Shown here: piece after piece, positions 10,838-20,424 of the stretch
Position numbering within the stretch: position 1 is the stretch's first letter
Layout of the letters: every line of letters begins with the position of its first letter
Source: Diabrotica undecimpunctata
Lineage: Eukaryota; Arthropoda; Insecta; Coleoptera; Chrysomelidae
DNA length: 64,000 nt
Direction of reading: 5' to 3'
Assembly: GCF_040954645.1 (NCBI RefSeq)
Contig: NC_092807.1
Coordinates: forward strand, 48,925,991 to 48,989,990
Program-made: the position numbers and the translations under genes
The notes under the pieces: generated by a model
The model's database searches: none
What the model was told of the DNA's origin: nothing
The model's input: the letters and a program-made list of their open reading frames with translations, nothing else

Positions 10838-13800
10838 TAGTCCCCCCGTTGATGTGACCTACATCTAAATGAGTATGGGGTAAAGGACATACTTTAACAA
10901 CAGATCTTATAAATGTTCCGTCTTTAGTTCTTAGTTTTACAGTTCTAACCCTGCCGTCTTTACCTGGCAGTGTTTCGATTACTCTTGCCAGTGGCCATTT
11001 TAGAGGAGGAGCGTTATCATCGATTAGGAGTACAAGATCATCGACTTTAATGTTTTCTTGGGGCAGAAACCATTTGGGCTTATTTTGGAGGCGATTTAAA
11101 TAATCCCTAGACCAACATTTCCAGAAATGCTGCTGAATTTTGCTGCATTTCTGCCACAGTGATAAACTATTTTCGGATTTTGTCGAGATATCTTTTCCTG
11201 GATAGGAAGTCATGCTGCTTCCAATGAGAAAATGAGCGGGGGTTAGAAAAGAAAAATCATTTGGACTGTCTGACAATGGACAGAGGGGTCGTGAATTTAA
11301 AACAGCTTCTATTTGAGCCAAAATAGTGGTTAATTCCTCAAATGTAAAAATATTATTGCCCATCATCCTTACTAAATGATACTTGCAGCTCTTTATGGCT
11401 GCTTTCCAAATTCCACCCTGATGTGGAGATCGAGGTGCAATGAACTTCCACCCAATTAATGTTGAGGCTGCGAATTCTTTTATGGTAGGTAGAACATCCG
11501 TTCCCATAAAAAAGTCATAAAGCTCTTTTAACTGATTACGAGCTCCAAGAAAGTTGGACGCATTGTCCGAATAAATGGTTTTAGGAATGCCTCTGCGTAA
11601 AATGAATCTTTTTAACGTTAGTAGGAATGCTTCGGTGCTAAGACTGGACACTAGCTCTATATGGACTGCCTTAGTGACTAGGCATACGAATACTGCTATA
11701 TAAGCCTTACAAATGGGAGCACGTCGCAGTTTTGAAGATTTTATTTGAAATGGGCCCCCGTAATCGATGCCGACATTTGTGAATGGTCGAGAGACCTGAA
11801 ACCGTTCTTTGGGTAGATCGGCCATTATTTTATGAGCTGGTCTTGCGTTAAATCTGTAACAGTTCTTACATTTGTAGATGATCCTCTTGATTTCTCTCAG
11901 TCCATCAAGAGGCCAATAAGTGAGTCTAATATTTGACAATGTATTTTGAGGGCCTGTGTGCAATAGGCGAATGTGTTCTCTTTCAAGTAACGATCTAACT
12001 ACCTGGCATTTTGTAGGAAGAAGAAGTGGAAATTTTTGATTATACGAAACATTTGCATTGCGAAGTCGTCCACCAACTCTTATTAAATCAGATGCGTCTA
12101 TAAATGGATTCAATTTTAAGATAGCCTTATTTTTTATTGTTTTTTGATGCTTTAAGTCTTTAAATTCTGATTGAAAGAATGTTAGTTGAATGATTTTAAC
12201 TATTCTCTGCTCGGCTTCTATTAATTCGGAAGCCGAAAGTACACCATTTCTTTTGTTTTCTTTATTTTTAAGATTGTAAATATACCTATTGCAATATGCA
12301 ATTACTCTTTGTAACCGAGTGAAAGATGAGAATTTACAAAAAGTGGTATATAGAGTAGGTTTCGAATTATTTACAGCGTGTAAAGTGGCTTTTATTTCAG
12401 GGATATCTGTTATATCAATATTTGTAACAAATTCATTAAATTTAGTGGTTGCGTTCATTAGAAAATGGGGCCCATGCCACCATAATGTATTGTCTACCAG
12501 CAGGGCCGGTGTGGTACCGCGAGACAGAATATCTGCTGGGTTATCTTTAGAACTTACGTGATTCCATAAATAAGTTCGCGTTAACTCCTGTATTTGAGTT
12601 ATACGGTTTGCTACGAAGATTGACCAACGAAAAGGGTGAGAATTTATCCATGCAAGTACAATTTGGGAGTCTGTCCAGAGCCTAACCGAAGCTATGGAAG
12701 AAACCTTTGGTGAAATAATAAGAAAGATATTTGAAATCAGGGTAGAAAGCAAAACAGCCCCTAATAATTCAAGTCTGGGTAGGGAAATGGTTTTTAGCGG
12801 AGCTACACGACTCTTTGAAGTAATTAAGTTGCATGAAACGATTCCATTTTCATGTAAAACCCGTAAATAAATACAAGCGCCATATGCCTTCATACTTGCA
12901 TCGCAGAAACCATGGATTTCAATTCGAGAAATATTGAGCGGATTGAGCAGAGGTCTAGAGATTGTGAGTTTTGCAAGATCAGGAATGTGAGCTAGAAAAT
13001 TCAACCATTCTGATGAAATTTCTCCTGTGAGTTTGTCATCCCAATTTAAGTTACATATCCAAATTTTTTGCATTAACAACTTGGCAGATACAGTAATCGG
13101 ATTTATTAGACCAAGAGGATCAAAAATAGAAGAGATAATTGATAGAACTTCTCTTTTTGTGTATTTTGGTTCACTAGAAATGTCAGGAAGAGAGATGGAG
13201 AACATGTCAGACTGAGAATTCCAACATATTCCAAGAACTTTATTTGACGAATTGTCGGGTTTTATTACATAATTAGATTTTTGAGATTCAGAGGAAATAG
13301 AGTCGAGAAACTCGGAAGAATTAGAACTCCATTTATGGAGTGGTATCCCAGCGGAATTTAGACTCGTAGAAAGTTGCTTATAAGTCTTGTACAAAGTCTC
13401 GATATCATTTGCACCATGTAAAATATCATCTACATAACAAGAATTTTCTAGAGCATCAGCAGCTAATGGGTATTTTTCTTTATTTCGAACTGCCAACTCT
13501 TTAAGACACCTAGTACTTAAAAAACTAGCTGAGTTTGTGCCGTAGGTCACGGTCTGAAGTTCTAGACATTTTAATTCTTCTTGCGGGGAATTGCGCCACA
13601 GAATGTTTAGTAGAAATGTCTGTTTTGGGTTAATTATTATTTGCCTAAACATCTTTTCGATGTCGGCGATAAGAGTATATTTGTAAAGTCTAAAGCGAAT
13701 TAGAATTTCAAACAAATCAGGTTGTACAGTATAACCTTTGAGCATAATATCGTTGAGAGACACATTTGAGGTTGATTTCATTGATCCATCAAATACAACC

Positions 13801-15446
13801 CTGTGTCGAGTAGTTAAGCTATCATGCTTGAAAACACAATGATGTGGGAGAAAAAACTTATGTTCGGACGATTCATTAAGCTTAGAAAGGGGAACGTATT
13901 TACAATGCCCTAAAGAAACATATTCTGATATGAATTCTGTGTACAGATGCCGTAACTCGTCTGATTTGTTAAGCCTTTTTTCAAGATTGAAAAAACGTCT
14001 TTTTGCCAAATGAAATGATTCACCTAATTTTTGATATTCATTAGGAGTCTTCAGAGGTAGGTCTACTTGAAATCTGCCACTAGGAAGAATTGTTAGTGAA
14101 GATTTGAATATGTCCTCAGCTCGCTGTTCTGAGGGAGTGAATGTTTTTGCATGAATAGAAGTGAGTGGTTTAGTCTCTTCTATTTCCCAAAAATTCTTTA
14201 AAAGAGAATCAAGATCAGCAGTTTGTACGTGTAACGAAATATTTGAATAATGTGAGTGAGCATTGTTCTTTGAAGGAGTCGCGTTTGATCCTAACATTGT
14301 ATAACGAGAGTATGGGATATTTCCACCTACAATATAACCCAAATGAGTGTTTTGAAGAATAGGAAGGTTGGGGCCTAATTTTATTAAGCCGTAAGTAACT
14401 AGGTCAAAATAAATATCAGCTCCTAAAAGCATGTCTACGTCCGACGGGGTACAGAAATGTGGGTCTGCAAGTTTTATATTTTTTGGTATTTTTAATAAAT
14501 TTAAATCCAGCGCGACTTGTGGATGCTGGCACGTAATGCTTTCGAGGAGAGCACAGGACAGATTAAAGTTTTTACCAGGATATGTGTTTGAATAGATTTT
14601 AAGGTCTACCATCTTGTTTGAAACAGAAGAAGTTTGAGCTATACCTGATATTTGAAGATTTCTGGTATAGGGTGAATAACAAATTCTTTTGGCTAACCTG
14701 TCTGTTATGAACGAAACTTGGCTACCGGAGTCTGTTAAACAACGAACAGAGATGGGATTGTTTTCAACATCGTAAACAGTTACCAAAGCAGTTGCGAGTA
14801 AAATTTGCAGATTGTTCGAATATACAGAGTGGGACGAAATATTGCTCGGCCCTGGAAGATTTTGCGTATCTGGTAAACCTTGCGGAATTGCATTTGGAAC
14901 AGAGTTGTTCTGCGAATTTGCATGAATATTCTCCGAAGTGAATTGAGACGAATGCTGATTTGGACGTTGATGACGTGAATTCCGAACAAATTGATTTTGG
15001 GCGGGTTGACTTTCATAATTTGATCTATACGAACTTTGCCGTGAAATATTTTCCGACGGGTGCGAAATGTGAAGCAAAGAGTGATGTCTCTTATTGCAGG
15101 TTTTGCAATTCGAAGATGAGGAACAAGAATTAGACATATGACCACTAGCAAGGCAATTGAGACAAAAACCTTTGTTTTTTACTTTTTGCATACGCTCTTG
15201 AGCGGACAAATTTAAAAATTGTTGGCAAGAGTATACTTTATGTGAGTTAGAATTGCATACGAAACATTTAAAAGATGTATCTCTATTATTTATAGAAATA
15301 TGAAGAGACGGTTTTGATTTATAAACTGTTTTCTCTTCAAAGATCAAATTTTCCAATATCTTACTTTTCTTTTCAATAAAATTCAAAAATTCATCTATTG
15401 TAGGAAGTTCGTTGAAATCTCTTTCGGATTCAAAGGATCGTTTCAT
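10815..15446 (-). CDS. pol: BEL/Pao polyprotein: zinc knuckles, protease, RT, RNase H, integrase
   Basis: 1543 codons without a stop from ATG 15446. Two Cys-rich knuckles lie at residues 61-74 and 95-108. The aspartic protease site is TDSGSQ at 238-243 (DSG, common in BEL). RT spans about 540-760 with IADIEKMFRQ and YVDD at 671-674. RNase H begins near 840 (GFCDASMKAYGA), followed by RLWTDSQIVLAW. The integrase has an HHCC zinc site (REHIRLLH, CKNCYRF), then GIDYGGPF, SDNASNF and a downstream HQGGIWKAAIK glutamate region. A DUF5641-like tail ends with the frame inside the LTR. The protein would be made as part of a Gag-Pol polyprotein, cut by its own protease, and would reverse-transcribe and integrate the element. 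Upstream, the frame is open back to the A-run near 15540, so ATG 15446 is not the original start. Confidence 0.93.
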   Translation of the reverse strand: MKRSFESERDFNELPTIDEFLNFIEKKSKILENLIFEEKTVYKSKPSLHISINNRDTSFKCFVCNSNSHKVYSCQQFLNLSAQERMQKVKNKGFCLNCLASGHMSNSCSSSSNCKTCNKRHHSLLHISHPSENISRQSSYRSNYESQPAQNQFVRNSRHQRPNQHSSQFTSENIHANSQNNSVPNAIPQGLPDTQNLPGPSNISSHSVYSNNLQILLATALVTVYDVENNPISVRCLTDSGSQVSFITDRLAKRICYSPYTRNLQISGIAQTSSVSNKMVDLKIYSNTYPGKNFNLSCALLESITCQHPQVALDLNLLKIPKNIKLADPHFCTPSDVDMLLGADIYFDLVTYGLIKLGPNLPILQNTHLGYIVGGNIPYSRYTMLGSNATPSKNNAHSHYSNISLHVQTADLDSLLKNFWEIEETKPLTSIHAKTFTPSEQRAEDIFKSSLTILPSGRFQVDLPLKTPNEYQKLGESFHLAKRRFFNLEKRLNKSDELRHLYTEFISEYVSLGHCKYVPLSKLNESSEHKFFLPHHCVFKHDSLTTRHRVVFDGSMKSTSNVSLNDIMLKGYTVQPDLFEILIRFRLYKYTLIADIEKMFRQIIINPKQTFLLNILWRNSPQEELKCLELQTVTYGTNSASFLSTRCLKELAVRNKEKYPLAADALENSCYVDDILHGANDIETLYKTYKQLSTSLNSAGIPLHKWSSNSSEFLDSISSESQKSNYVIKPDNSSNKVLGICWNSQSDMFSISLPDISSEPKYTKREVLSIISSIFDPLGLINPITVSAKLLMQKIWICNLNWDDKLTGEISSEWLNFLAHIPDLAKLTISRPLLNPLNISRIEIHGFCDASMKAYGACIYLRVLHENGIVSCNLITSKSRVAPLKTISLPRLELLGAVLLSTLISNIFLIISPKVSSIASVRLWTDSQIVLAWINSHPFRWSIFVANRITQIQELTRTYLWNHVSSKDNPADILSRGTTPALLVDNTLWWHGPHFLMNATTKFNEFVTNIDITDIPEIKATLHAVNNSKPTLYTTFCKFSSFTRLQRVIAYCNRYIYNLKNKENKRNGVLSASELIEAEQRIVKIIQLTFFQSEFKDLKHQKTIKNKAILKLNPFIDASDLIRVGGRLRNANVSYNQKFPLLLPTKCQVVRSLLEREHIRLLHTGPQNTLSNIRLTYWPLDGLREIKRIIYKCKNCYRFNARPAHKIMADLPKERFQVSRPFTNVGIDYGGPFQIKSSKLRRAPICKAYIAVFVCLVTKAVHIELVSSLSTEAFLLTLKRFILRRGIPKTIYSDNASNFLGARNQLKELYDFFMGTDVLPTIKEFAASTLIGWKFIAPRSPHQGGIWKAAIKSCKYHLVRMMGNNIFTFEELTTILAQIEAVLNSRPLCPLSDSPNDFSFLTPAHFLIGSSMTSYPGKDISTKSENSLSLWQKCSKIQQHFWKCWSRDYLNRLQNKPKWFLPQENIKVDDLVLLIDDNAPPLKWPLARVIETLPGKDGRVRTVKLRTKDGTFIRSVVKVCPLPHTHLDVGHINGGTMLRNNNT
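10838..10850 (-). other. BEL polypurine tract
   Basis: On the minus strand, AACGGGGGGACTA lies directly against the 3' LTR. This is where plus-strand DNA synthesis would start. It overlaps pol codons. Confidence 0.75.
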
Positions 15447-15516
15447 ATTAAAATCTAATTTTTGTGTGAATATATGAATTAAAATTAAATCTGCAAGATT
15501 GTCGGAGATATTTAAA

Positions 15517-16233
15517 TTATTTAGCGCACTTAAATTTCTTTTTTATGTGAGTTAAGAATTCTCGCAAGTTTTGAGCAGTATTTTTTGTTAATGAAGGAAC
15601 GTTCAAAAGTTGTTTTAAATAAGTGTTAATTATTAAACATTTGTTTTCAAATCTATTCTTAAGTGTATCGAGCGCAACGGAAAAATTTGAGCCTACAACT
15701 TCCAAATTTTTAATTAGTTGTAGAGGCTCGTTCTTGAGAATTGATTTTAAATAAATTAGTTTTTCAATATCTGAAAGATTTAAATCATCTACGACAAGTT
15801 TGGTAAACATCTCCATAAAACTAGGCCAATTTGCTATATTTCCATCGAAATGTGGAATTTTTATTTCCGGTAGGCGGATATGATGGTTATTTGAATGATT
15901 TTGTTGAGCTGAGGTGCTCACAACAGAATTTATTGAAATTGTATCAATTTTATTCTTTAGAGCTGATCCTAACGTTAAAAATCTGTCTTCTACGTCTGCC
16001 ATGTCAACAGAAAATTCATCATCTATTGTCTCTAATTCATTTTGAACCTCGAGATATTTGTCAAAAACTTTTGATAGATAGTCTTTTCTAAAAATTAGTT
16101 CATTTTTTGAAATATTACTTTTTTCATTTTCTTTAAACCAATTCTCCAATCTAGTTATCGAAGCTTTACTTCGACCTCTTGCCTTAACAAGATCATCTTT
16201 TACTTTAACAATATCATCAACCGTTTTATCCAT
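15517..16233 (-). pseudogene. gag: BEL Gag (DUF1759-like), cut off from pol by a one-base shift
   Basis: 238 codons from ATG 16233. The N-terminal half is predicted coiled-coil (charged, Leu-rich). RLPEIKIPHFDGNIANW at 120-136 is the BEL Gag signature that begins the capsid-like region. The frame ends just after a run of six A's near 15540 (minus strand), where homology continues into the pol frame one base away. BEL elements normally encode Gag-Pol in one frame, so this is best read as a single-base insertion in the A-run, or a sequencing error in a homopolymer. Gag would form the particle that packages element RNA. Confidence 0.85.
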
Positions 16234-16645
16234 GATTAGCTGATTGAATTAGATTAAGATTTAGTGAGCGAGAAATATGTGAAAGAATTTGATCTTTAAA
16301 TTGAAAAAACAGAAGAATAGTAATAAACACAAAGATATAGCGAAAATATGAGAATTCACTAAAAATCGAAAATATAAGTAAAAGGATATAATAATTATAA
16401 AAATAATAGCGAAATAACGAAAATGTTCAATAAATGTTCAAAAAGAGTTTATAGTATGCACTTCACAAATGATATTAAAATTAAAAAACTTACAGTTTGT
16501 TGAGTGTGATGCTAGGCGTTAAATCAGCTACCAGGATGAAGGAGTCTGGAGGCGTCCTACTGGAAGATGCTGCAGATGCTGCGTTGATGTCTAACTTGAA
16601 GATGAGACATGCGAAGATCTCTGATTTGAAGTTAAAATGTGAAGA

Positions 16646-16664
16646 AGTCCGGTTCGAAGGAACA
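16646..16664 (-). other. BEL primer-binding site, tRNA-Tyr-like
   Basis: Immediately inside the 5' LTR the minus strand reads TGTTCCTTCGAACCGGACT. Apart from two or three bases this is the complement of a typical eukaryotic tRNA-Tyr 3' end (…CCGGCTCGAAGGACCA). It would prime minus-strand DNA synthesis. Confidence 0.65.
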
Positions 16665-17462
16665 TGAGCGAAGATGTAGGTGTTTGTCCTTACACCTTTG
16701 TCCTGATGGCTTTGTTTCACGCACCAGTAATAGGTCGCTGGTTTTTTCCCTTGGGGAACAAGGTTTTTCCTTAGGGAAATAGGTTCACTTTATATATATA
16801 TATTTCTTTGAATGGACCACCCAGAAAACTGGGAAAAATGAAGATTCGAAAAGAACGTTTGAACAAATATATTTAAACAAATACAATGTATTTTAAACGC
16901 CGATAATTTGCATATGATACGCACTTGTCGGTGATACAATATTGACACGAACTTATTAATATACCGACTGTTTAATAATTAATTAATATACCGTTTAAAA
17001 CACTAATATGCCGCTAGGGCGAGTAGAGCCTGACGCTCCTTTAGTGCTGGAATTTGAACTGATACTGATGTCCACTCTCGCCCCTCAATCACAAACATTC
17101 CGAAATCTCCCCCCTGACCCCTTGACGTATACAAAGATATGTTTATTTTTCAAATACCTTTAACTTTTAAATCATTGATAAAAACTACCTGAATAAGGGT
17201 ATTTGTCTCAACTTGCGGAATTTTGGAATGCGTCAGAGGGTAATTTGGAAAATACTAATCCTTTCATTGTTACGATTCTATGAAGGTTTTAGAAACTTGT
17301 GTAGAAAGTTATTTAAATGCAAGATAACGGCGCTTTACAGATTATTAGTTAGTACAAAGAAATTTTATATATCTAAACTAATATACAGTATGATACAAAA
17401 ATAAACTAAATAATATGATACAAAAATAGACTAAAAATATTAAGTATTGTTGTTACGCAACA
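16665..17462 (-). repeat. BEL 5' LTR
   Basis: Second LTR, 798 bases. It lies upstream of gag on the minus strand, so it would hold promoter and polyadenylation signals. A TATATATATATA run sits near 16792-16802. It includes a roughly 22-base insertion absent from 10065-10837. Confidence 0.92.
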
Positions 17463-17809
17463 AAAATTATAAAAATTTAGTTATGCGTGAAAATTAGATC
17501 TAGAGAGTTTACATTACATGATTATTTAAGAAAAGTACAGTATTTACAATCTTCAATATATATTCTGAAAGAAATACTAAACCTAGCATCAACGAAAACA
17601 TGCTTGAAACTATGAAAGAACCCCGAAACTACAACATAACTTAGGTAAAACCCCGCATATACTTGACGGAGCCTGCAATTACTGTGTTTATTCTAAGCAA
17701 TACACGATCGCCGTGTTTTTGCTACGTAATTAGCGCGATTAGCGAAAGCATTTGTCAGACAAAATGTGTTTCAATCGTCTACTGCCTTTTTTTCTAAAAA
17801 AGATGGACG

Positions 17810-19055
17810 TGTGAAGGCGGCTTGTAGAAGCAAAATATCTACTCCAAACCTTGATACGCATATAGAAAGTTTTTAATTCCAGTATATCCCATTACAGGTG
17901 TGAACATGCCCTGTATCGTAGATACCTGCCTAGTGACTTAACCATAGAGGTCATGCACAAGTTTATTTAGCAGCCTACCCTCCTAAGGCTTCTATAAGGT
18001 TTATCGAAAGCATCTTAAAAATAAAAACATACCTTTCACAAATGTGGGCCATGAAAAGTGCGAACTGCGTGAAGCATTCCAACTACACAATAATGAGCAT
18101 TATTCTGAGTTTCTGAATCCAGTGTGTAGTGAATAGGATAGCTGAAAAGAACAGATTCAACGTGCCAGAGATTCAAGAGAATTATACCATTTGGATACAA
18201 ATGAATCAGAGACATCAACGATCCTTAACGTCTATGTTGACTTACAAAAAGTCATAACGTTACTAAGAATCGATATGTTTAAAAAAGCAATATTTACCCG
18301 AAGAATATCGACATTCAATGAAAGCTTTGTACCCCTGGGTAAAGGAAAAAAACAAAAAACTTTTGCATGCCTATGGTATGATGGTATTACTGGATGAGGA
18401 AAATAAGAAATAATTAGCTCATATAATGCTTTTTTTACATTACAAGAATGTCGAACATTTTGTCCTTTGGGTTGATAACTGCTTAGGTCCAAAAAAATTG
18501 GAGTTTTTTATATTTCCTTGTATATGTTTTAAATTCTAACAGTATATCTGCTCAAGATATTTGTATTTAGTATTTTGAACCAGTTCACACCTTCATGTCT
18601 GCCGACGAGCTTCCACCATCAGGTGAAACTATCTTTAAAAAACAAAAGAAAACGTACGATTTTAACAATTTTGTGACAGCTGTTGGAAATGCAAATTTAA
18701 AAAAGGTTACATTAAAAACAATGCAGTATACAGGTTTTTTTAAGTGGCAAGATTTCGCGTCACAAGTAAATATTAAAACAATAGAGCCTCGTTCTTACTT
18801 GTCGAAAAAAGGAGAAATTGTTGCCAACAGGTGATCATTTTTTTTAAAGTACAAGTTAATAATTAACTCGGATAGTATGTTTGGAATGAGTTTTCTTCAA
18901 AATAATGCTTTAAATAAAAAACTTCCCAACACTCAGGCATTTTTATCTCCATGTGAAGTTTTAAAAATAAAAAAGAAACCCTTATTCAAAAACTCAAAAC
19001 CGCAATACCTTTAAATACAGTACAATTTTGGCAAAACCTTGAGAAAGATAAAAAT
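17810..19055 (+). pseudogene. Decayed multi-copy insect transposon-like gene, middle and C-terminal part (copy 2)
   Basis: Plus strand, broken into several frames. The order is CEHALYRRYLPSDLTIEVMH (about 17900), KCELREAFQLHNNEHYSEF (about 18055), VYVDLQKVITLLRIDMFKKA to CLWYDGITG (18230-18397), MSADELPPSGE to PRSYLSKKGEIV (18595-18834), and LNTVQFWQNLEKDKN near 19010-19050. It parallels copy 1 at 7125-8765: SHYCR-type block, Cys block, DLQ block, then a W-E/D-G block. It is a different subfamily. A 'DNC-GQNKN' type block expected after CLWYDGITG is largely destroyed. The family is widespread in insect genomes as uncharacterised proteins; I do not know its transposon superfamily. Confidence 0.6.
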
Positions 19056-20053
19056 TAATAACATAATTTCTTTCTATACTTAATTTTTTTTTCTTTTGTA
19101 TTAAATAAGTAGTTTTAATAAATTATTCAAAAACTTATTTTGTTGTTAAATTATATTTTCCTTAACATTATGCTACGAAAACACACCTCAAAAACATAAC
19201 ATCCGTAGATGCTGTAGTTTTACTTAACAATTTGTAAATTATTACTTACGATTTTTTCCCAGTATCTGCTATAGTGAGCATAAAATTAGGATAAACTACT
19301 GCCCCTTTTTTTAACATAGTTTATTTACATATTTATTTATATACAGTAAAATCGTTGCTAATCGCATTGTTGTAACAATTTTCAGATTGTCAGACAAGTT
19401 GCAGATTCGTTGAAGTCTATAAAAATATTTACTCGTTATTATAAGTACTGCAGGTGTTGTGGTTTTCCTGAGGAAGGCAAAGTAGGGATGAGAATATACA
19501 TCTAGCAATGCGCAAATTATTGTTGCATATTCTGTGATGTTTCAACCTGAAACTGTAAATAAACAAAGCCAGATTAACCAGATTAAAGATGACCAATTCA
19601 GTTCTAAAATGTTGGAGTTGTAGCTAATGTATATTAACAAAAAAATCGGTTGCCTGTAAAGTCGGTTTTACGGGCGAAGATTTTACGTGACAACGTCTTT
19701 TTCTCGGTAGAATATTTATTGATATGAATATTATTAAATTGCACAATAGGAACAAGGAATTGAATGAAAATAAGAATTGCACAAATTTTAACTATAGAAA
19801 TATATTTTGTTTACTAAAACATTGTACATGTAAACTTAAACTTAACTAATTTCTATTTGAGTGATTTTGTTGAGGATAGGACGATGATAGGAGAAATATG
19901 AAATGAAAGGAAGTGTTTCTGCTGTAATGTGTCTTGAACGCCAAGAACGCTCGAGAAAGACAGAGACCAGTGATGTTCCGTGGAGCTTATCCAATATCGG
20001 GAGATGCCTTCGGCAAAATTCGGTAGATTTCGGTAGATCATATGCAATGACGT

Positions 20054-20057
<4 letters not shown>
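19056..20057. other. Noncoding gap
   Basis: AT-rich. Near 20015-20040 are repeated TTCGGTAGAT words that also occur at 21035-21095, on the far side of the (TA)n and MITE. Confidence 0.4.

Positions 20058-20122
<65 letters not shown>
20058..20122. repeat. (TA)n microsatellite
   Basis: About 32 TA units, ending five bases before the palindromic MITE at 20128. Confidence 0.95.
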
Positions 20123-20126
<4 letters not shown>

Positions 20127-20127
20127 A

Positions 20128-20424
20128 CAGTGCGTCCAATTAAGTGAACACCATAATGGAATTTTTTTTTTAGTTTTATGACCTAAAACCTAAAATCAAT
20201 CATCAATTAAATCTTTTGAGCCATATACACGAGGTTTGTCAAAAAATATGAACATAAAATTCATATTTTTTGATAAACTGCCTATATTACTAAAAAAATT
20301 TAATATCTGATGATTGTATTCTAAGTTTTAGATCATTCAGAACTTTTTAGAAAGAATAACTTTTTTCCATAAAACTAAAAATAGAAAAGTTTCCCATTAT
20401 GGTGGCGACTTAATGGTTCAAAAG
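20128..20424. mobile_element. Palindromic Tc1-type MITE
   Basis: The left arm begins CAGTGCGTCCAATTAAGTG and holds CACCATAATGG and AGTTTTATG. The right arm carries the reverse complement of these words (CATAAAACT, CCATTATGGTGG, CTTAATGG). A second inner palindrome sits in the middle (AAAAAATATGAA…TTCATATTTTTT). No coding capacity. The CAGTGCGTCCAATTAAGTGAAC style of end suggests Tc1/mariner or pogo mobilisation. Confidence 0.65.

Larger units (their letters stand above)
10065..17462 (-). mobile_element. BEL/Pao LTR retrotransposon, nearly complete
   Basis: Two LTRs (10065-10837 and 16665-17462) in the same orientation bound a 5.8-kb interior with gag and pol on the minus strand. The element is flanked by the 5-bp duplication AAAAT (10060-10064 and 17463-17467). 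LTRs start TG and end CA. They differ by about 8 substitutions plus a few indels, the largest about 22 bases, so the insertion is not brand new. Domain order (protease, RT, RNase H, integrase) and the DSG protease site fit BEL/Pao. One frameshift separates gag from pol. Confidence 0.93.

Noticed and set aside
12289..13215. Plus-strand frames within the BEL pol region
   Set aside because: Shadows of the minus-strand pol gene.
15517..15560. Programmed -1 frameshift at AAAAAAG between gag and pol
   Set aside because: The heptamer is in the right phase, but pol lies +1 relative to gag, and a -1 slip meets a stop within three codons.
10588..17404. Identical 63-codon plus-strand frames at 10588-10779 and 17213-17404
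   Set aside because: They lie inside the two LTRs of the BEL element and are identical only because the LTRs are. Antisense to the element, no motif.
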